From assembly GCA_029204225.1 (NCBI GenBank), contig CM055110.1:33033444-33097443 (forward strand): a stretch of DNA of 64,000 bases, given 5' to 3'. The notes under the pieces are model-generated. The model was not told the origin of the DNA, did not search any database, and saw only the letters and a program-made list of their open reading frames with translations. Shown in pieces: positions 1 through 13,637 of this stretch (the first letter of the stretch is position 1; the number at the start of each line of letters is the position of its first letter). The translations under genes and the position numbers were made by a program. The stretch is from Diphasiastrum complanatum (Eukaryota; Streptophyta; Lycopodiopsida; Lycopodiales; Lycopodiaceae).

Positions 1-2241
1 GACAGCAAAGTGAAGTAGATTAGAACAGATTGAGGTGGCGAATACATCTCGAATCGCTTCACTAACTTTTGCAATGATCGTGGCATCATTCATAGAAGAA
101 CTGCAGCCTACACATCGCAGCACAATGGTGTTGCTAAACGAAAGAACAGGACCCTAATGGAAGCAGCTAGATACATGATGGCCTACTCGAAGGCTCCAAG
201 GGCACTGTGGGCTGAAGTAGTAGCTACAGCTGCATACATCCAGAACATAATAGGCAAGTCTGGTGTTCCTCACATGACACCAAATGAGCTATGGTGGGGT
301 AGAAAGCCCAACCTGTCTCACGTCAAAATCTTTGGCTGTGAAGTTTATGCACATATTCCTAATAAACTTTGAAAGAAGCTTGATGAGAAAGCCGAGCAAG
401 GATTTCTGGTAGGTTATGACAACAATTTGTCATACTACAGAGTCTACATGCCAGACACGAACGCTATGAAAACAGTGAGAGATGTCAGATTCGATGAGAG
501 CAGGACAATGGCCAATGACGATCATGTCAGCTACAAAGTTCTAGAGAGATAGTACTATGACCTGCCGCCAACGATAGAGGGAGTAGAGGACGAATACGAA
601 AACAAATATTTTCGTGTCGTCTCCCATTTGAGCAATGAATCTGACGAAGAAAAATTCGAGAGGCAACCTGTTGCTGCGGTTTTTGTAAACCAAGATGGTT
701 CCGGACCGAGCAGAGCAGACAAGGGCAAAGGCATAGCTGTTCCAAGAGGATCTCCCAGAAGGTCGACAAGACCACGAAGAGCGCTAGCAAGATATGTGCC
801 AAGCAGCTCAGCTTCCACATCAGAAGAGTTTTGCGGGTTTAGTGGCGAACCACAGACTTTCGAGGAGGCAATTGAAGGTCCAGAAAAGGAAGAGATGGAG
901 TCCATGAGGAAGAACCAAGTATGGACGTTGGAGCCATTACCACATAAGCGCAAGACTGTAAAATACAAATGGGTTTTCAAACTCAAATATGGACCAGATG
1001 GGAACATCACGAAATACAAGGCAAGACTGGTAGCGAAGGGTTTCTCTCAGAGATACGATATTGACTACTCTGAAACCTTCTAGCCTGTCGTCAAACATTC
1101 GTCCTTACGTTTGTTATTTGCATATGCAGCAACTTATGACCTCAAGATCCACGTTGTGGACGATAAGACAACATTCTTGCATGGCGAATTAGAAGAAGAG
1201 GTCTACATGGATCAACCCCTAGGATATGTCTCAAATTCACTTCCTGACTATGCATGCAAAATGCATAGAAGCATCTACGGTCTGAAACAATCAGTCTGAC
1301 AATGGTACAAGAAGAAATATCAAACCCTGAAATCATTAGGATTCAAGCCTCTGTTGGCTGCTTCCAATGTATATGTCAGAGTTACGAATGGGCAGATCAT
1401 CATTGTGGCTGTGTATGTGGCCAACACTCTGATACTTTGCAGGAGTGAGCAACTAATAGCTGAAGTAAAGACAAACATCTCGAAACATTTCGCGATAGTA
1501 GATCTAGGAGAAGCCAGGTGTTACCCAGGCTTACAAATTGAAAGGGACTACGAGGGAGGTAAGTTATACCTTCACCAGTCCAGATACACCCAGAAGATCC
1601 TAGAGGACTTTGGGATGCTGAACTGCAAAGGAGCGAACACTCCAATGCTCGTAGTGACGGTGCTGACGAATGATGTCTGTCCAAAGACTGAGGAAGAGAG
1701 AGAACAGATGCAGCTCACACCTTACAGGAAGCTGATAGGATCACTGATGTACCTTGTTGACAATACACGTCCTGATATTGCTTATGCAGTATTCAAGATA
1801 AGCCAATTCTGCACGAATCCAGGCTTGACACATTGGAAGATTGCAAAACGAATTTTGCAATATCTTCAATTAATGAGAAATTATGGCTTGTGTTATTGTC
1901 GTGGTGCAGGTTTTAGGATACTTTCCTACAACGATGCTAGCTGGGCATCTCTCAAGGATGACTATAAAAGTGTCTCAGGAGGATGCAACATTGCATCAAG
2001 AGCAGCAGTTTTCTGGGTTAGCAAGAAGCAGACCGTTGTAGCCCAGACATCTTGCAAAGCAGAGTACATAACAGTAGCAAAGATGGCCAACGAAAGAATC
2101 TGGCTAAGGTAGTTCTTGGACGAATTGGGCAAAACAAAGAACGAGCCCCTGGTCTTGCAGATGGACAACACCTCTTCAATACACCTGACGAAAGATCCCG
2201 TGTTCCATTCTAGAACGAAGCACATTGCAATCAAATACACT
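1..2241 (+). pseudogene. copia A pol: integrase, reverse transcriptase and RNase H, decayed
   Basis: The polyprotein would integrate and copy the element. Integrase core residues lie before about 370 (MTPNELWWGRKPNLSHVKIF region). Reverse transcriptase runs about 850-1700 (KYKWVFKLKY, ARLVAKGFSQRYDIDYSETF, FLHGELEEEVYMDQP, then YGLKQS). RNase H runs about 1700-2240 (SYNDASWAS, SCKAEY, FHSRTKHI). In-frame stops occur at 370 (TGA), 550 (TAG), 1081 (TAG), 1297 (TGA) and 2110 (TAG). The catalytic YVDD is replaced by YVAN at about 1417, so the copy is dead even apart from the stops. A sister fragment at 13638-14109 keeps YVDD and has CGA where this copy has the 1297 TGA. Confidence 0.9.
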
Positions 2242-2615
2242 TGATCTGGGATCTAATTGTAATAGATCCTAACACCACATTAGGGCAAACACTAGCTGAT
2301 CCACCCAACCTTGCCTACTCCCTGATATAGAGTAAGCCCCTCCTAGCCCAGTGTGAGGACTGGTAGCATGCAACTGCCAAGTGTCGGCCACGTGGCACTG
2401 ACGTGGCCGACTGCACGTCGGGACCCAACTGGGGGCCCTATCCTGTTGACAAGGTCCCTAGGCTGATTTAGGCCCGCCATGGCTATGGACCGTGCTGGGA
2501 CACACTACTCACACTGGCTTGCCCTGTTGGTTATGTACGCTGGACAAGACCCTGACTGTAGTATCTGACCTATCTGTGTTCCCTAGGGTTCGACATTGGT
2601 TACGAGCTTGTAACA
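2242..2615 (-). repeat. 3' LTR of gypsy A (374 bp)
   Basis: Read on minus it begins TGTTACAAGCTCGTAACC at 2615, right after a purine-rich tract, and ends CCCAGATCA at 2242, giving TG...CA termini. The base after its outer end belongs to the interrupted copia RNase H gene, which fixes the boundary to within a base or two. No matching 5' LTR was found. Confidence 0.8.
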
Positions 2616-2632
2616 CTCCCTCTTCCTTAAGA
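2616..2632 (-). other. polypurine tract of gypsy A
   Basis: On minus the sequence is AAGGAAGAGGGAG directly before the LTR TGTTA. It would prime plus-strand DNA synthesis. It overlaps the pol stop codon (2627-2629), a common compact arrangement. Confidence 0.75.
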
Positions 2633-5600
2633 ACCATCTTGGTCCTCTAAGACAAAGTCTAGAAAAATCTTGCGAAGGACGTTGCCTCTTTCCCAAGTGG
2701 CATTCTCAACAGGCTGATCATTCCACTTAACCAGATATTCTCGGTATAGAGTATGACGAGTCTGCGTCTCTCTACTATCAAGAATCTCCTCTGGTTCATG
2801 TGGAGGTTTCTGAGGATCCAATGGTAGAACTAGAACACTGTCTCTTATCAGATTGTCTGATCTGGTTAAGGCTTTTCGTAACTGACTTACATGAAAGACT
2901 GGAAAAACCTTACTGTTGTGTGGGAGTTCTAGTTCATAGGTGACCTCATCTAGTCTCCTACTGATGGTAAAGGGACCACAATACCTTGGAGACAACTTAG
3001 CATACACTCCTGATTTTAGGGTTTTAGAGTCAACTGGGACTCTCAAGTAGAGTTTCTCACCAGTGGAGAACTGCACATCCCATCTGTGTGGATCTGCATA
3101 ATGCCTGGCTCGATCCTGGGACTGCCTAATGCTACGCTTAGCATGTTATATCATCTGGTTTAGGTCTTCTAAAAAATTTCTGGCTGCTTCAACTTTTTCT
3201 TGTTTAAACCGTACAGTTGTGGGTGAGCGTGGCTGAAAACCGTACATCAGCATAAATGGGCTGTATCCCGTAGCTGAATGTTTGGTACTGTTGTAAGCAA
3301 ACTCTAATATCGAGAGATACTTCTCCCAATTAGTATGTTTCTTGCTGACGTATGCACGAAGCATATCCTCCAGCACTTGATTTACCCTCTCTGTTTGACC
3401 GTCCGTCTATGGATGGTTGGTGGTACTCATATTAAGTTTAGTATGGAGATGATGGAATACTGCCCTCCAAAAATTTCCAGTAAACTTACTGTCCCGGTCG
3501 CTGACTATGCCGAAAGGTAGACCGTACAATTTAAATAGCCCGTCTACAAGCAACCTCGCTAACTCTGGAGCTCTAACGATTGTTTTGGTCGAAATGAAAT
3601 GAGCCATTTTGGTCAGACGGTCAACTGTGACCCATATAGCGTCATTACCCTTTTGGGTTTTAGGCAGGCCTACTATAAAATCCATGGAGATACTCTCCCA
3701 TTTACCAGCTGGTATTTCTAAGGGATGCAACAACCCTCCTGCCTTTAAATGCTCTGCTTTGTTTACTTGACATTTCTGGCAACTGGTTACATATTGGTGG
3801 ACGTCCTTCTTCATACTGGGCCAAAAAAATTGCCTACGAAGAAGCTCATAGGTCTTCTGTATGCCTGGATGTCTCGCACTAGGATTGTCATGACATTCAT
3901 ATAGGACCTACTGCCTATAATCCTCTGAATTGGGGACACATACTCTATCTCTATAGAGCAAGTACTCATCCTGAATGGAATCCTATTTCCATTTGAATCC
4001 TTGAGTCAACTGACCCTCAACCACTGGGGTTTGCTTGGGTAATACAGGTTCAGAATCCTCAACGTCATCTGACGACGTATACTCGGACTCATCATCATCC
4101 TCAATGGAAGCTGCCATATTCTTGGATGAACTGGCACCAGCCCCGAAAACTGGTTATGGAGTCTGTAACTGTCTGCTCTGGACTGAGTTCCAGATAGTAG
4201 AGAAGAATGCATCATGCTGGCATTTCCCTCTCAAGGACTCGAGTAACTCATTACGAATCTGAGTAAAACTCAGCTCGTTTATCATAGGCATTCTACTAAG
4301 GGCATTTGCTACTGTATTGAATTTTCCACGTCTATGACTGATAGACATGTCAAACTCTTGCATCAACTCTACCCAACGAGCTTTCCGACCTCTAAGCTCA
4401 GGTTGATTGCAAAGGTATCTGAGACTCTCATGGTCTGTCAGGACCTCAAAGTTGGCACCATACAAATAATGCCTCCAAGTCTTAAGGGCATGGACTAAAA
4501 GAGTTCCTTTTCATAGGCACTGTAACTAGTCTGAGCTGGTTCGAGTTTTTTACTCTCGAACGCAAATGGTCGTCCACCCTGAGTTAGCACAGCACCAACT
4601 GCAAAGTCGCTAACATCTGTTTTGACCACAAATGGCTGATTGAGGTCGACGATTTTTAGAACTGGTGCTGTAGCTAAAGCTGTTTTGAGAGCATCAAAGC
4701 TCTCCTGTTGTGCGGACTCCCAAACGAACTCCTTTCCCTTCCCCTTAAGAAGATTTGTCATGGGAACTGCTATCTGAGCATATTCCTTGACAAATCGTCT
4801 GTAATATCCCACCAAACCAAGAAAGATCTGAAGTTCCAAAATATTTTGTGGTCTTAGCCAACTGAGTATGGCTTTAACCTTATTTGGGTCCATCTTAATC
4901 CCATCTGAAGAGATAATGTGACCCAAATATGCTACTTCTTCAACGAAGAATTCACACTTGGATTATTTAGCATAAAGCTTATGCTTTCTGAGCAGTCGAA
5001 ACACCTTTCTGAGGTGTTTTAGATGATCCTTCCTCGTTTTGCTGTAGATGAGGATGTCATCTAAAAATACGACTACAAATTTACCCAAGTATGGTCTGAG
5101 GACACTGTTCATCAAGGTCATAAAGGTCGCTGGAGCATTTGTGAGCCCAAAAGGTATCACCTTAATCTCATAATGACCGTGACGAGTCCTAAAAGCTGTT
5201 TTTGAGACATCTTTCGATTTTATACGGACTTGATGATATCCCGATCTGAGGTCTATTTTGCTGAAAAACTTAGCCCCGTCGAGTTGGTCAAACAACTCGT
5301 CTGCCCAAGGCATATGATATTTATTCTTAATTGTGACTTTATTGAGGGCTCTGTAATCTACGCAAAGACACATAGACCCCTCTTTCTTTTTCACCAATAG
5401 GACTGATGAGGCCCATGGTGAACTATTGGTCTGAATTTGGCCTTTCCCAAGATAGTCTGCCTAGTTATTTCTTCATCCTCTGTTCGGCTGACCCGATACG
5501 GAGGTTTAGAAACAAGTGCTATACCTGGTACTAGCTTTATTACATGATCTACCTCTTTGCTAGGTGATAAACCATGTGGCAAATCTTCAGGAAAAACATC

Positions 5601-6113
5601 TTTAAATTTAGACAATAAAGTTTCTAATTTACTGATTTTCTACTGAATAGAACTGGAAATAGAAACTTCAGGAATAAACTGAAAGTCACATAAGAATACC
5701 TGATGGTTTTCGTCTCTGATTAGCTGATAGAGTTCTGAACTGCAGACCATAGGACTGCTGGGAACATCATGCTCCCCATGCAACTTGATCTCTCGGCCTT
5801 TATGCTGAAAGCTGAGGGCGTTCTCCTGATAGTTTCTGTGGAGGGAGGGTCCTAAACTGTAGAGCCAATCTCTCCCAAGAACAATGTTTTTACGATCCAG
5901 GTGCATTATCTGAAAGTTTATTTCATCTTGGTACCCCTGAATACCAAGATTCAAATTACTTACCATAGTTTCCCATATTTTTTTATTTTCACCCTTAGCT
6001 AATGGAACTATGTACCTATGCTGACTAGGTACTTCTAGTAGTTTAAGCTTTTTAACTAGGGTGTAGTTGATGAAATTATGGGTTGCCCCATTATCAACCA
6101 TAACTCTTACTGA
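2627..6113 (-). pseudogene. gypsy A pol: protease, RT, RNase H, integrase, chromodomain, decayed
   Basis: The protease lies near 6060-5640 and has VDNGATHNF, with N where the family has T or S in its active-site D-T/S-G motif. Reverse transcriptase is at 5397-4963 with an intact FLDD ([11 protein letters not shown]) and the [11 protein letters not shown] and [11 protein letters not shown] blocks. RNase H is near 4926-4154. Integrase has its zinc-finger cysteines (SCQKCQ, about 3780) and core (DFIVGLP, IVSDRDSKFTG), with a TAG where TDGQ should be preceded by Q at about 3405. The last block (2627-3076) contains YLVKWNDQ and ATWERG, a chromodomain signature thought to guide integration to methylated histone H3. 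At least eight stops or frame breaks rule out function. Confidence 0.9.
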
Positions 6114-7336
6114 CTAGTTACCAACTTTCCCATGCATACGTACTAGGTCATGCGGCCCAAAGCTGAAGGGTCTCGCTAGCATTGCAGAGATTAGCTGGCA
6201 ACAGTGTTCATAATCTTCATGATACACTTTGATCTCGGAAGCTACCGAGTCACTGGGGAAACATACAGTCTGAACAAGATGAACTTGTTTTTTATCTTTT
6301 TTATCTTTTTTAGTGAAAGGCCCCTTGGGACACTGTCTGACTATGTGTCCCTTGACCATACACACAAAGCACAAACATTCTTGTTTGGCTTTCTCTAAAT
6401 CATCTGGTTTTAAGGGTTGTATGAGTGAAAGGCGTTTTTGAGGAGATTCACTTTTAAATTTATCTTGGTTCTTTCTTTTTAAAAATTTCTTTTCAAATTG
6501 AAAGTCTTTTTGAGAAGGCTGCTCAGAAAGTGGCTGCTGTCTCGCCCTCTTCCTACTCACTGAATCATTATAGATTTGAGCATATCTGAGAGCTTGCTCA
6601 AGGGTAGTAGGCGAGTTTATCTGGACCTTTACTTTATATTCATCTTTGAGGCCACGGACAAATCCCCTGATTTTCTGATAATCATCCATATTTTTAATTT
6701 TTAAAATTGCTTTTTGATACTGCGAGATATATTGGATGAGGGACTTGTCCATTATTGTTCTTTCTCAGCTTTCCAGGCCCTATCAAGTTCATTTTCTGGT
6801 AGAAATTCTTTTAGGAAAGCTTCTTCAAAAGCTTTCCATGACCGAGGAGTCTACCTAGTCTCCTGGAGATTTAACCACCACTTATAGGCCATAGGCCCTA
6901 AGGAAAGATTGGTCTCAATAGCTTGCAAATGGTCAGGGGTCTGTTTAAGAGCATGAATGTTCTTCTATTTGCTGAGGAAGGTTTGTAGAATGTCTGCATT
7001 TCTATCCTTCTCTTCCCCATTAAAAGTAGGAGGCTTTAAATATTTAAAGACACTGGGGTGAGACCGTAAAGTCTCACCCAAAACTGATGGAAGTGGAGAA
7101 GGGAATAACTGAGAAATAGAGGGAAGGCTTCCTTTTGTAGAACTCAAAATCAAGCTTTTGAGTTCAGCGAACGAGTCATTCACACTGGACTTGAAATTGG
7201 CTAATGCCAACTTCAGTTCATCCACTTCTGTTACCAACTGGAGAAACTGCTCCTTGGTAACCAGTTTGTCGAGTTCTTTGGCGAACTGTTCTTGTTCTTC
7301 CAATTCCATGGGTTCCTTCCCTTTACTGTAAGCCAA
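6114..7336 (-). pseudogene. gypsy A gag with zinc knuckle, broken
   Basis: The start chosen is the ATG at 7336 (MAYSKGKEPMELEE), because copia sequence begins just beyond it. An N-terminal acidic and coiled-coil-like segment (7336-6965) ends at an in-frame TAG near 6962. The second part (6752-6114) has a lysine-rich stretch and a CCHC knuckle, CFVCMVKGHIVRQC, that would bind the element's RNA. The segment 6960-6753 between the two parts is frameshifted. A TAG (GN*SVRV, about 6113) separates gag from protease. The protein would form the virus-like particle shell. Confidence 0.85.
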
Positions 7337-7337
7337 G

Positions 7338-7470
7338 GCTTCTGTTTCAAGTTCGTCGAAGCCTCTTTAACAAGAGACATGGTTGCTGACATCTTCACTA
7401 AAGCCCTGGACAAAGGAATCTTTGGGAGACAAAGGAGCAGTCTCGGGATCATAAAGTTGTCATGCTTTGA
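7338..7470 (+). pseudogene. copia A RNase H C-terminal tail
   Basis: This continues the gene broken at 2241. The frame reads FKFVEASLTRDMVADIFTKA and then LGII, the usual copia ending, before a purine-rich tract. It proves that the gypsy element landed inside copia A rather than beside it. Confidence 0.85.
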
Positions 7471-7477
7471 GAGGGAG

Positions 7478-8183
7478 TTGAAAAAACAGAACGTTTCTAA
7501 TTACAAAGCCTTGCTAGCTTTCAGCCCTCAGTCCGACAAAGACATTCACGAGCTCGAAGACCTGGAGACACGAAGCACGAAAAGTTTCGCGAACACGAAA
7601 GTCAAAGAAAACGAAGACGAATGGTTTGCACACAAAAGTTAAAGTAGACGAAGATGAACGGTTTGCAAACATGAAAGATTCATGAACGAGAATATTTTGC
7701 GGTCCAGTACGAGAGAAGGCAAATGACCAAAACGAAACCAACACGGAAACGAAACCTTCAGGTATCAACAAGATCATGCAAGTACCCAGAAGTACAGATA
7801 TATGATCTGATGGTATAACGTCAGCATATACCTTTTTGGGTTGTGGCTAATCTGCCACTCTTGTAATTCCCTGATTAGTTGTAGATGTTTAATCACTCTA
7901 ATCCTAGATTTACATAGAGCGACCATACTTACTGGATGATACTTGACATATAGATAAACAGGATAAACATGTGCAGTGTAATGTAACAGTCTGATGCTAG
8001 TAAATGATCAAGATGAAAAATACAGATAGCAAGTTCGCCTGCGTGCGAGAGACAAGCTCTATGATCAGGATCCATAGAGATCCAACTGTCCGCTAGTAAA
8101 GTGAGACGCTTACTCGTGAGAGAACCGTGTTTCTCCCACGCCAACGCAACTGCGTGGATTTGCATGCAATGCCTGAAGAATCA
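7478..8183 (+). repeat. probable 3' LTR of copia A
   Basis: A purine tract (TTTGAGAGGGAG, to 7477) is followed by TTGAAAAAACAG, a plausible slightly mutated LTR start. The last 100 bases contain paired GTGAGAGA/TCTCCCACGCCAACG segments and end near TGAAGAATCA. A similar end occurs at 32060-32179. The left edge is inferred from the polypurine tract and the right edge from that partial match; neither is confirmed by a target duplication. Confidence 0.45.
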
Positions 8184-8929
8184 GAGAAGAAAATCAATAG
8201 ATGATATTGTAGAAAATCAGCAACTAGGGCAGTAGCAGGCTTCCTTTTTTACACAAATGTCGGATCAAACTTGTAGAATAAATGCATTCTACCTACAACA
8301 TTCTATTAGGTTTAAGACAAGCTTCAAAATCTAAGTTTCTAGCCAGAATCAATCATAGAACTAATACAAATCGCCTACCATACCTATGCTTCATATTTAT
8401 GCCACATAAATGATGAATGCACGAATTGTACAATTATCAATCCTCACCGCTCTAATATAATGTAGAATTAAGACTAACAACTATTGCATTCATTCATTCA
8501 ATAGCATAACATAATAAGCACATGACACCAAAACAGAAAAATCTCGTTACTTTATAGCAAAAAGATAGTAGAGAGATACAAGAAGCTAACATATGTGAGA
8601 GAAAATTCTCTTATATAGGCCAATAATAAGAATAAAAGAGACATTGGTCATGAAAAGCAAAAAGCCAATTGCCACTGAATATGGAAAGCCAACCACTAGT
8701 AGTCATTATGCCCAAAAACTCATTGGGCAAGAAATTACCATTACAAATGCTTAATACAAATGATTAGTTAGAAAAAATTGGGATAGGGACCAAATGACCT
8801 TAATATACCACAATACAAATTAAGGCCTTTCACATAGACATGTATTGATGGTGTTGTCACACACAACTACCATCATAGCCTGATTATGCATTGTATCGAT
8901 CATGGACGAAGGTCAAATTCTTCATAGAG
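8184..8929. other. AT-rich intergenic DNA, nothing recognised
   Basis: No open frame, repeat unit or RNA gene stands out. The base composition is AT-rich and both strands carry frequent stops. Confidence 0.5.
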
Positions 8930-9790
8930 GAGCACCTTGAGAATCTCAAGACTATCTTCAAAGTAAATAAAAAAAAAGAACTTTGTCCTAATGAACAATG
9001 AACAAGAAGAGGGATACCATCAACAATCTTGGCAAAGTGGTCAATGATGGCACTAAGTAAACCTTTAGGATAAAAATTCTCAATACCATTGACAAAATAG
9101 TGCTAGAAAGTATGTGCAAGATATCTCTTGTTCACACGATTAAGGAAAAAATAGGTATGTGCAATTGTCTAGCTTGTGGACATTGAGGAGATGTTTTAGA
9201 TCTTTGTGAATCTATTAAATTTGGGACAAAGTTTGAGGGAGAAGGTGATGAGAGTTTTCAATATTTTGAGAAAAGTGCATGGAGTCAGAATTTTCTACCA
9301 TGTGGAAGAGCCCTTAAATAGCTTGTCAAAGCATAGGGGATGTATCAGCTTAAATAAAAAGAGAGCTCTCCAAGATATAACATTAGTTTTTGACCAAAAG
9401 AGAGGAGGCAAAAGAGCATTTCAAAAGGACAATAGAGTGTGAATAGTGTTAAATTTTAAAACTCTTTACCTTGCATATTTTGAGCCAAGGAGAATAAGAG
9501 GATTTATGTAAAACCCATCTAGGAAAGCGTAACACAAGTGAGTGTGTATTCATTAGTTGGTGAAGTATGATTGAAAATTCTCAAAAAAATAATGAGCATT
9601 TTGTAAGTTATGCCTAAAAGCAAAAGTGGAACAAACAAGGTATCTCAACACAAGTGAAAGACAAATGACCATCTTCTCTAGAAGTGTACTACGATTGAAA
9701 TCTCCCAATAAAATAAAGTGATCATTATTAAGAGTACAAGGAGCATTGACCTTAAGAGTAGAAACACTTTAGAGAGTTACAAACTTTCAA
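8930..9790 (-). pseudogene. LINE endonuclease remnant
   Basis: Read on minus near 9740-9690, the sequence gives NNDHFILLGDFNRST, the G-D-F-N block of L1-type apurinic endonucleases, which nick target DNA for reverse transcription. Toward lower coordinates a frame around 9110-9000 reads like a worn endonuclease C-terminus (SAIIDHFAKIV). The frames are broken throughout and no reverse transcriptase was found. The call rests mainly on the GDFN block and its context. Confidence 0.4.
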
Positions 9791-9904
9791 ACCAACAATT
9801 CTTCATTTAATTTGGAAAGTAAGAGTCTCAAACATAGCTAAGAACAATGCCTTTTAATAATCTTAATAATTGCATTACCATGTTCAAAACGATGTGTTGT
9901 TGAT

Positions 9905-10205
9905 TTAGTATGGAGAGTAATGATTCTCAACCTTTATTTTACATTTTTAATAAGGGCGTAATTGTATGTTTGTTATCATACAAGTCAAATCAGGTAGAGC
10001 TTGAAATTTTTTCGTTGAAATTCCAGCTATTCAACCATTGAAATTGGTGGTAATTTGAGAATCTTCAACCTCTCTTTCACATTTTTTATATGTGATTGTA
10101 TGTTTGTTAATAGAAAAGCAAATTGAGTAGAACTTGCAAGATTTTACTGATTTTCAAGTTATCCAGACATAAAATTTGGTGGTAGTTTGTTTTAAGCATG
10201 TTAAT
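9905..10205. repeat. tandem duplication of about 150 bp
   Basis: Two adjacent copies share the order TCTCAACCT...TTTTACATTTTT, AATTGTATGTTTGTTA, GTAGAGCTTGAA or GTAGAACTTGCA, then AAATTGGTGGTA or AAATTTGGTGGTA. The copies have diverged by many substitutions, so the duplication is old. Confidence 0.6.
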
Positions 10206-11725
10206 GTTGTTCATCATATTTTACACACATATTGTCTAGAGTTAGTATACTTTGTTCATACTTACATACTTATTGGCCAAAACTAGTTATAATTTTATCT
10301 TTGACGATCTTCAATGTTAATATCTATATAGCTTACCCATGCACATATAATTATATTACCTAATTATTTTGCCATGGTATAAATTCACATTATAGAATTG
10401 AAAGGTCTCATTCTAAGTATATGTATCAAGCCTTCTTGAAACTCTTGTTCTCCAAGCATTCATACAAGAGATGAGAAAAGTTTGTTTTATGTTGTTGGTG
10501 CCTCTATTAAAAAAATTAAAAAAAACTTAATGAATGAATGATAATAAATATCTTCACTCTCTTCTTAGTCAATATAGGTGCTTTTTAAGGTAGATCTTAC
10601 TTGCACATAGTACATTTTGCAAGCAATTTAACACCTTGTTTTATTTACCATGCATTTTTTATCGAAGAGAAAAAAAAAGAAAAACATAGCGCCTTCACAT
10701 TAGTAACACAACATGAGATTATTTTGTACTTACAACTTTGACTTGTTTGTTCATTACCTTGAGAAATGAAGCATGTGTCATCCCAAACTTGGACATGGCT
10801 GAAGAGCAACAAGCATCATGTATGCTTACCTAATGGTATGCAATGAAGAACAATGATAAAAAAAAAAAAATGTTAAAAAATTACTTGTATGATTTCATTT
10901 GTAGGGTTTTCACGTGCGTAGGAATTGTTATATATTAGCAATATGTACTCAGCAACAGATTTGTTTCTAGAATTTATTTGTTTATAAATGTGAGCATATA
11001 ATCAACAAAGAAAATTGTGCATAAACTTGGACATGATTCAAATATCAGGCAATGATTGATTATGTATTTACTATTTCAAATCACATGTATCATAAGTGTT
11101 TTACTACAAAACTTAATTTCTAAACCTTAAAATGAAAAAAGTCATATTTAAATTCCAAATCAAATGAACATTTTTTAGGATAGTATGTCACATATCTTAT
11201 TACAAGAAATCCAAACACATATAATGGTTCTTTAGTATATATTTTGTGATGGTATATGAGAGGCTGATTTTAGAAAAGGATTTCTAATTTGTTAAAATTT
11301 TATATAGTCCATATATAACAAGATTTGCATGTCTTCACAAAGCTTATACTTTTCATAACCACTTAATTCTTTAGTAATCTAAATTCAAGTCCTATATAGC
11401 CATTTAAGTACTATTACCCTTCCCAATGGCTATTTCACCAATTGATTAAACCCTTGAATTCCTACTTGTCATCCAATTGTCAAATCTCCCTCTCTTTCAT
11501 GCACAAGAAATATTTTTTCCATCTATAATCATGTGGCCAATACAAACATATATATTAGACTATGAAAATAGATGAAAATATGCCCATACATTATTCAACA
11601 TAATAAAAAACACTTGTGCAATTATGACTTGAGAAAAACTATCTTCCAAACATTTACATTTCAAAATTAATGTTAACAAAATGAGTAGAGGTCTCTTACA
11701 TTGTGCTTGCAATTATGAGAACCAT
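10206..11725. other. AT-rich DNA without recognisable genes
   Basis: A-runs (10661-10680, 10858-10871) and general AT richness are the only features. No coding frame, terminal repeat or RNA gene is supported. Confidence 0.5.
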
Positions 11726-11729
11726 ACAA

Positions 11730-11822
11730 TGTGTGTGTGTGTGTGTGTGTGCGTGCATTGGCGCACGAGCACACACATGGGTGATCGCATGTGTATGGCA
11801 AGTATGTGTGCTTGCTTGCATG

Positions 11823-11883
<61 letters not shown>
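11730..11883 (+). repeat. TG microsatellite, two blocks
   Basis: A short (GT)n block at 11731-11751 and a longer one at about 11826-11882 flank a mixed GCATG/TGTGTG stretch. The frames running through it on both strands are repeat artefacts. Confidence 0.95.

Positions 11884-13637
<1,754 letters not shown>

Larger units (their letters stand above)
2242..7337 (-). mobile_element. Ty3/gypsy chromovirus (gypsy A), nested in copia A, 5' LTR missing
   Basis: On the minus strand the order is gag, protease, reverse transcriptase, RNase H, integrase, chromodomain, polypurine tract, 3' LTR. This is the Ty3/gypsy order with a chromovirus C-terminus. The 3' LTR (2242-2615) is clean. At the other end the gag start codon (7336) lies directly against copia A sequence, with no LTR, primer site or leader. 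No second copy of the LTR is visible beyond it. Deletion after insertion, removing the 5' LTR plus a little copia flank, explains both losses. No target duplication can therefore be scored. Confidence 0.88.
1..8183 (+). mobile_element. Ty1/copia retrotransposon (copia A), truncated by the window edge and split by a gypsy insertion
   Basis: Copia-order coding remnants run integrase, reverse transcriptase, RNase H on +. The RNase H reading stops at 2241 after a sequence like FHSRTKHI and resumes near 7338 with FKFVEASL then ADIFTKAL, the usual copia C-terminus. A minus-strand chromovirus fills the gap. About a dozen residues expected between the two halves are missing, so some flank was lost. 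The gag end lies outside the window. A probable 3' LTR follows at about 7478-8183. The copia identity is firm; the outer right boundary is tentative. Confidence 0.85.

Noticed and set aside
9206-9442. 78-codon frame on +
   Set aside because: It is antisense to the LINE endonuclease remnant, has no domain and has no splice context.
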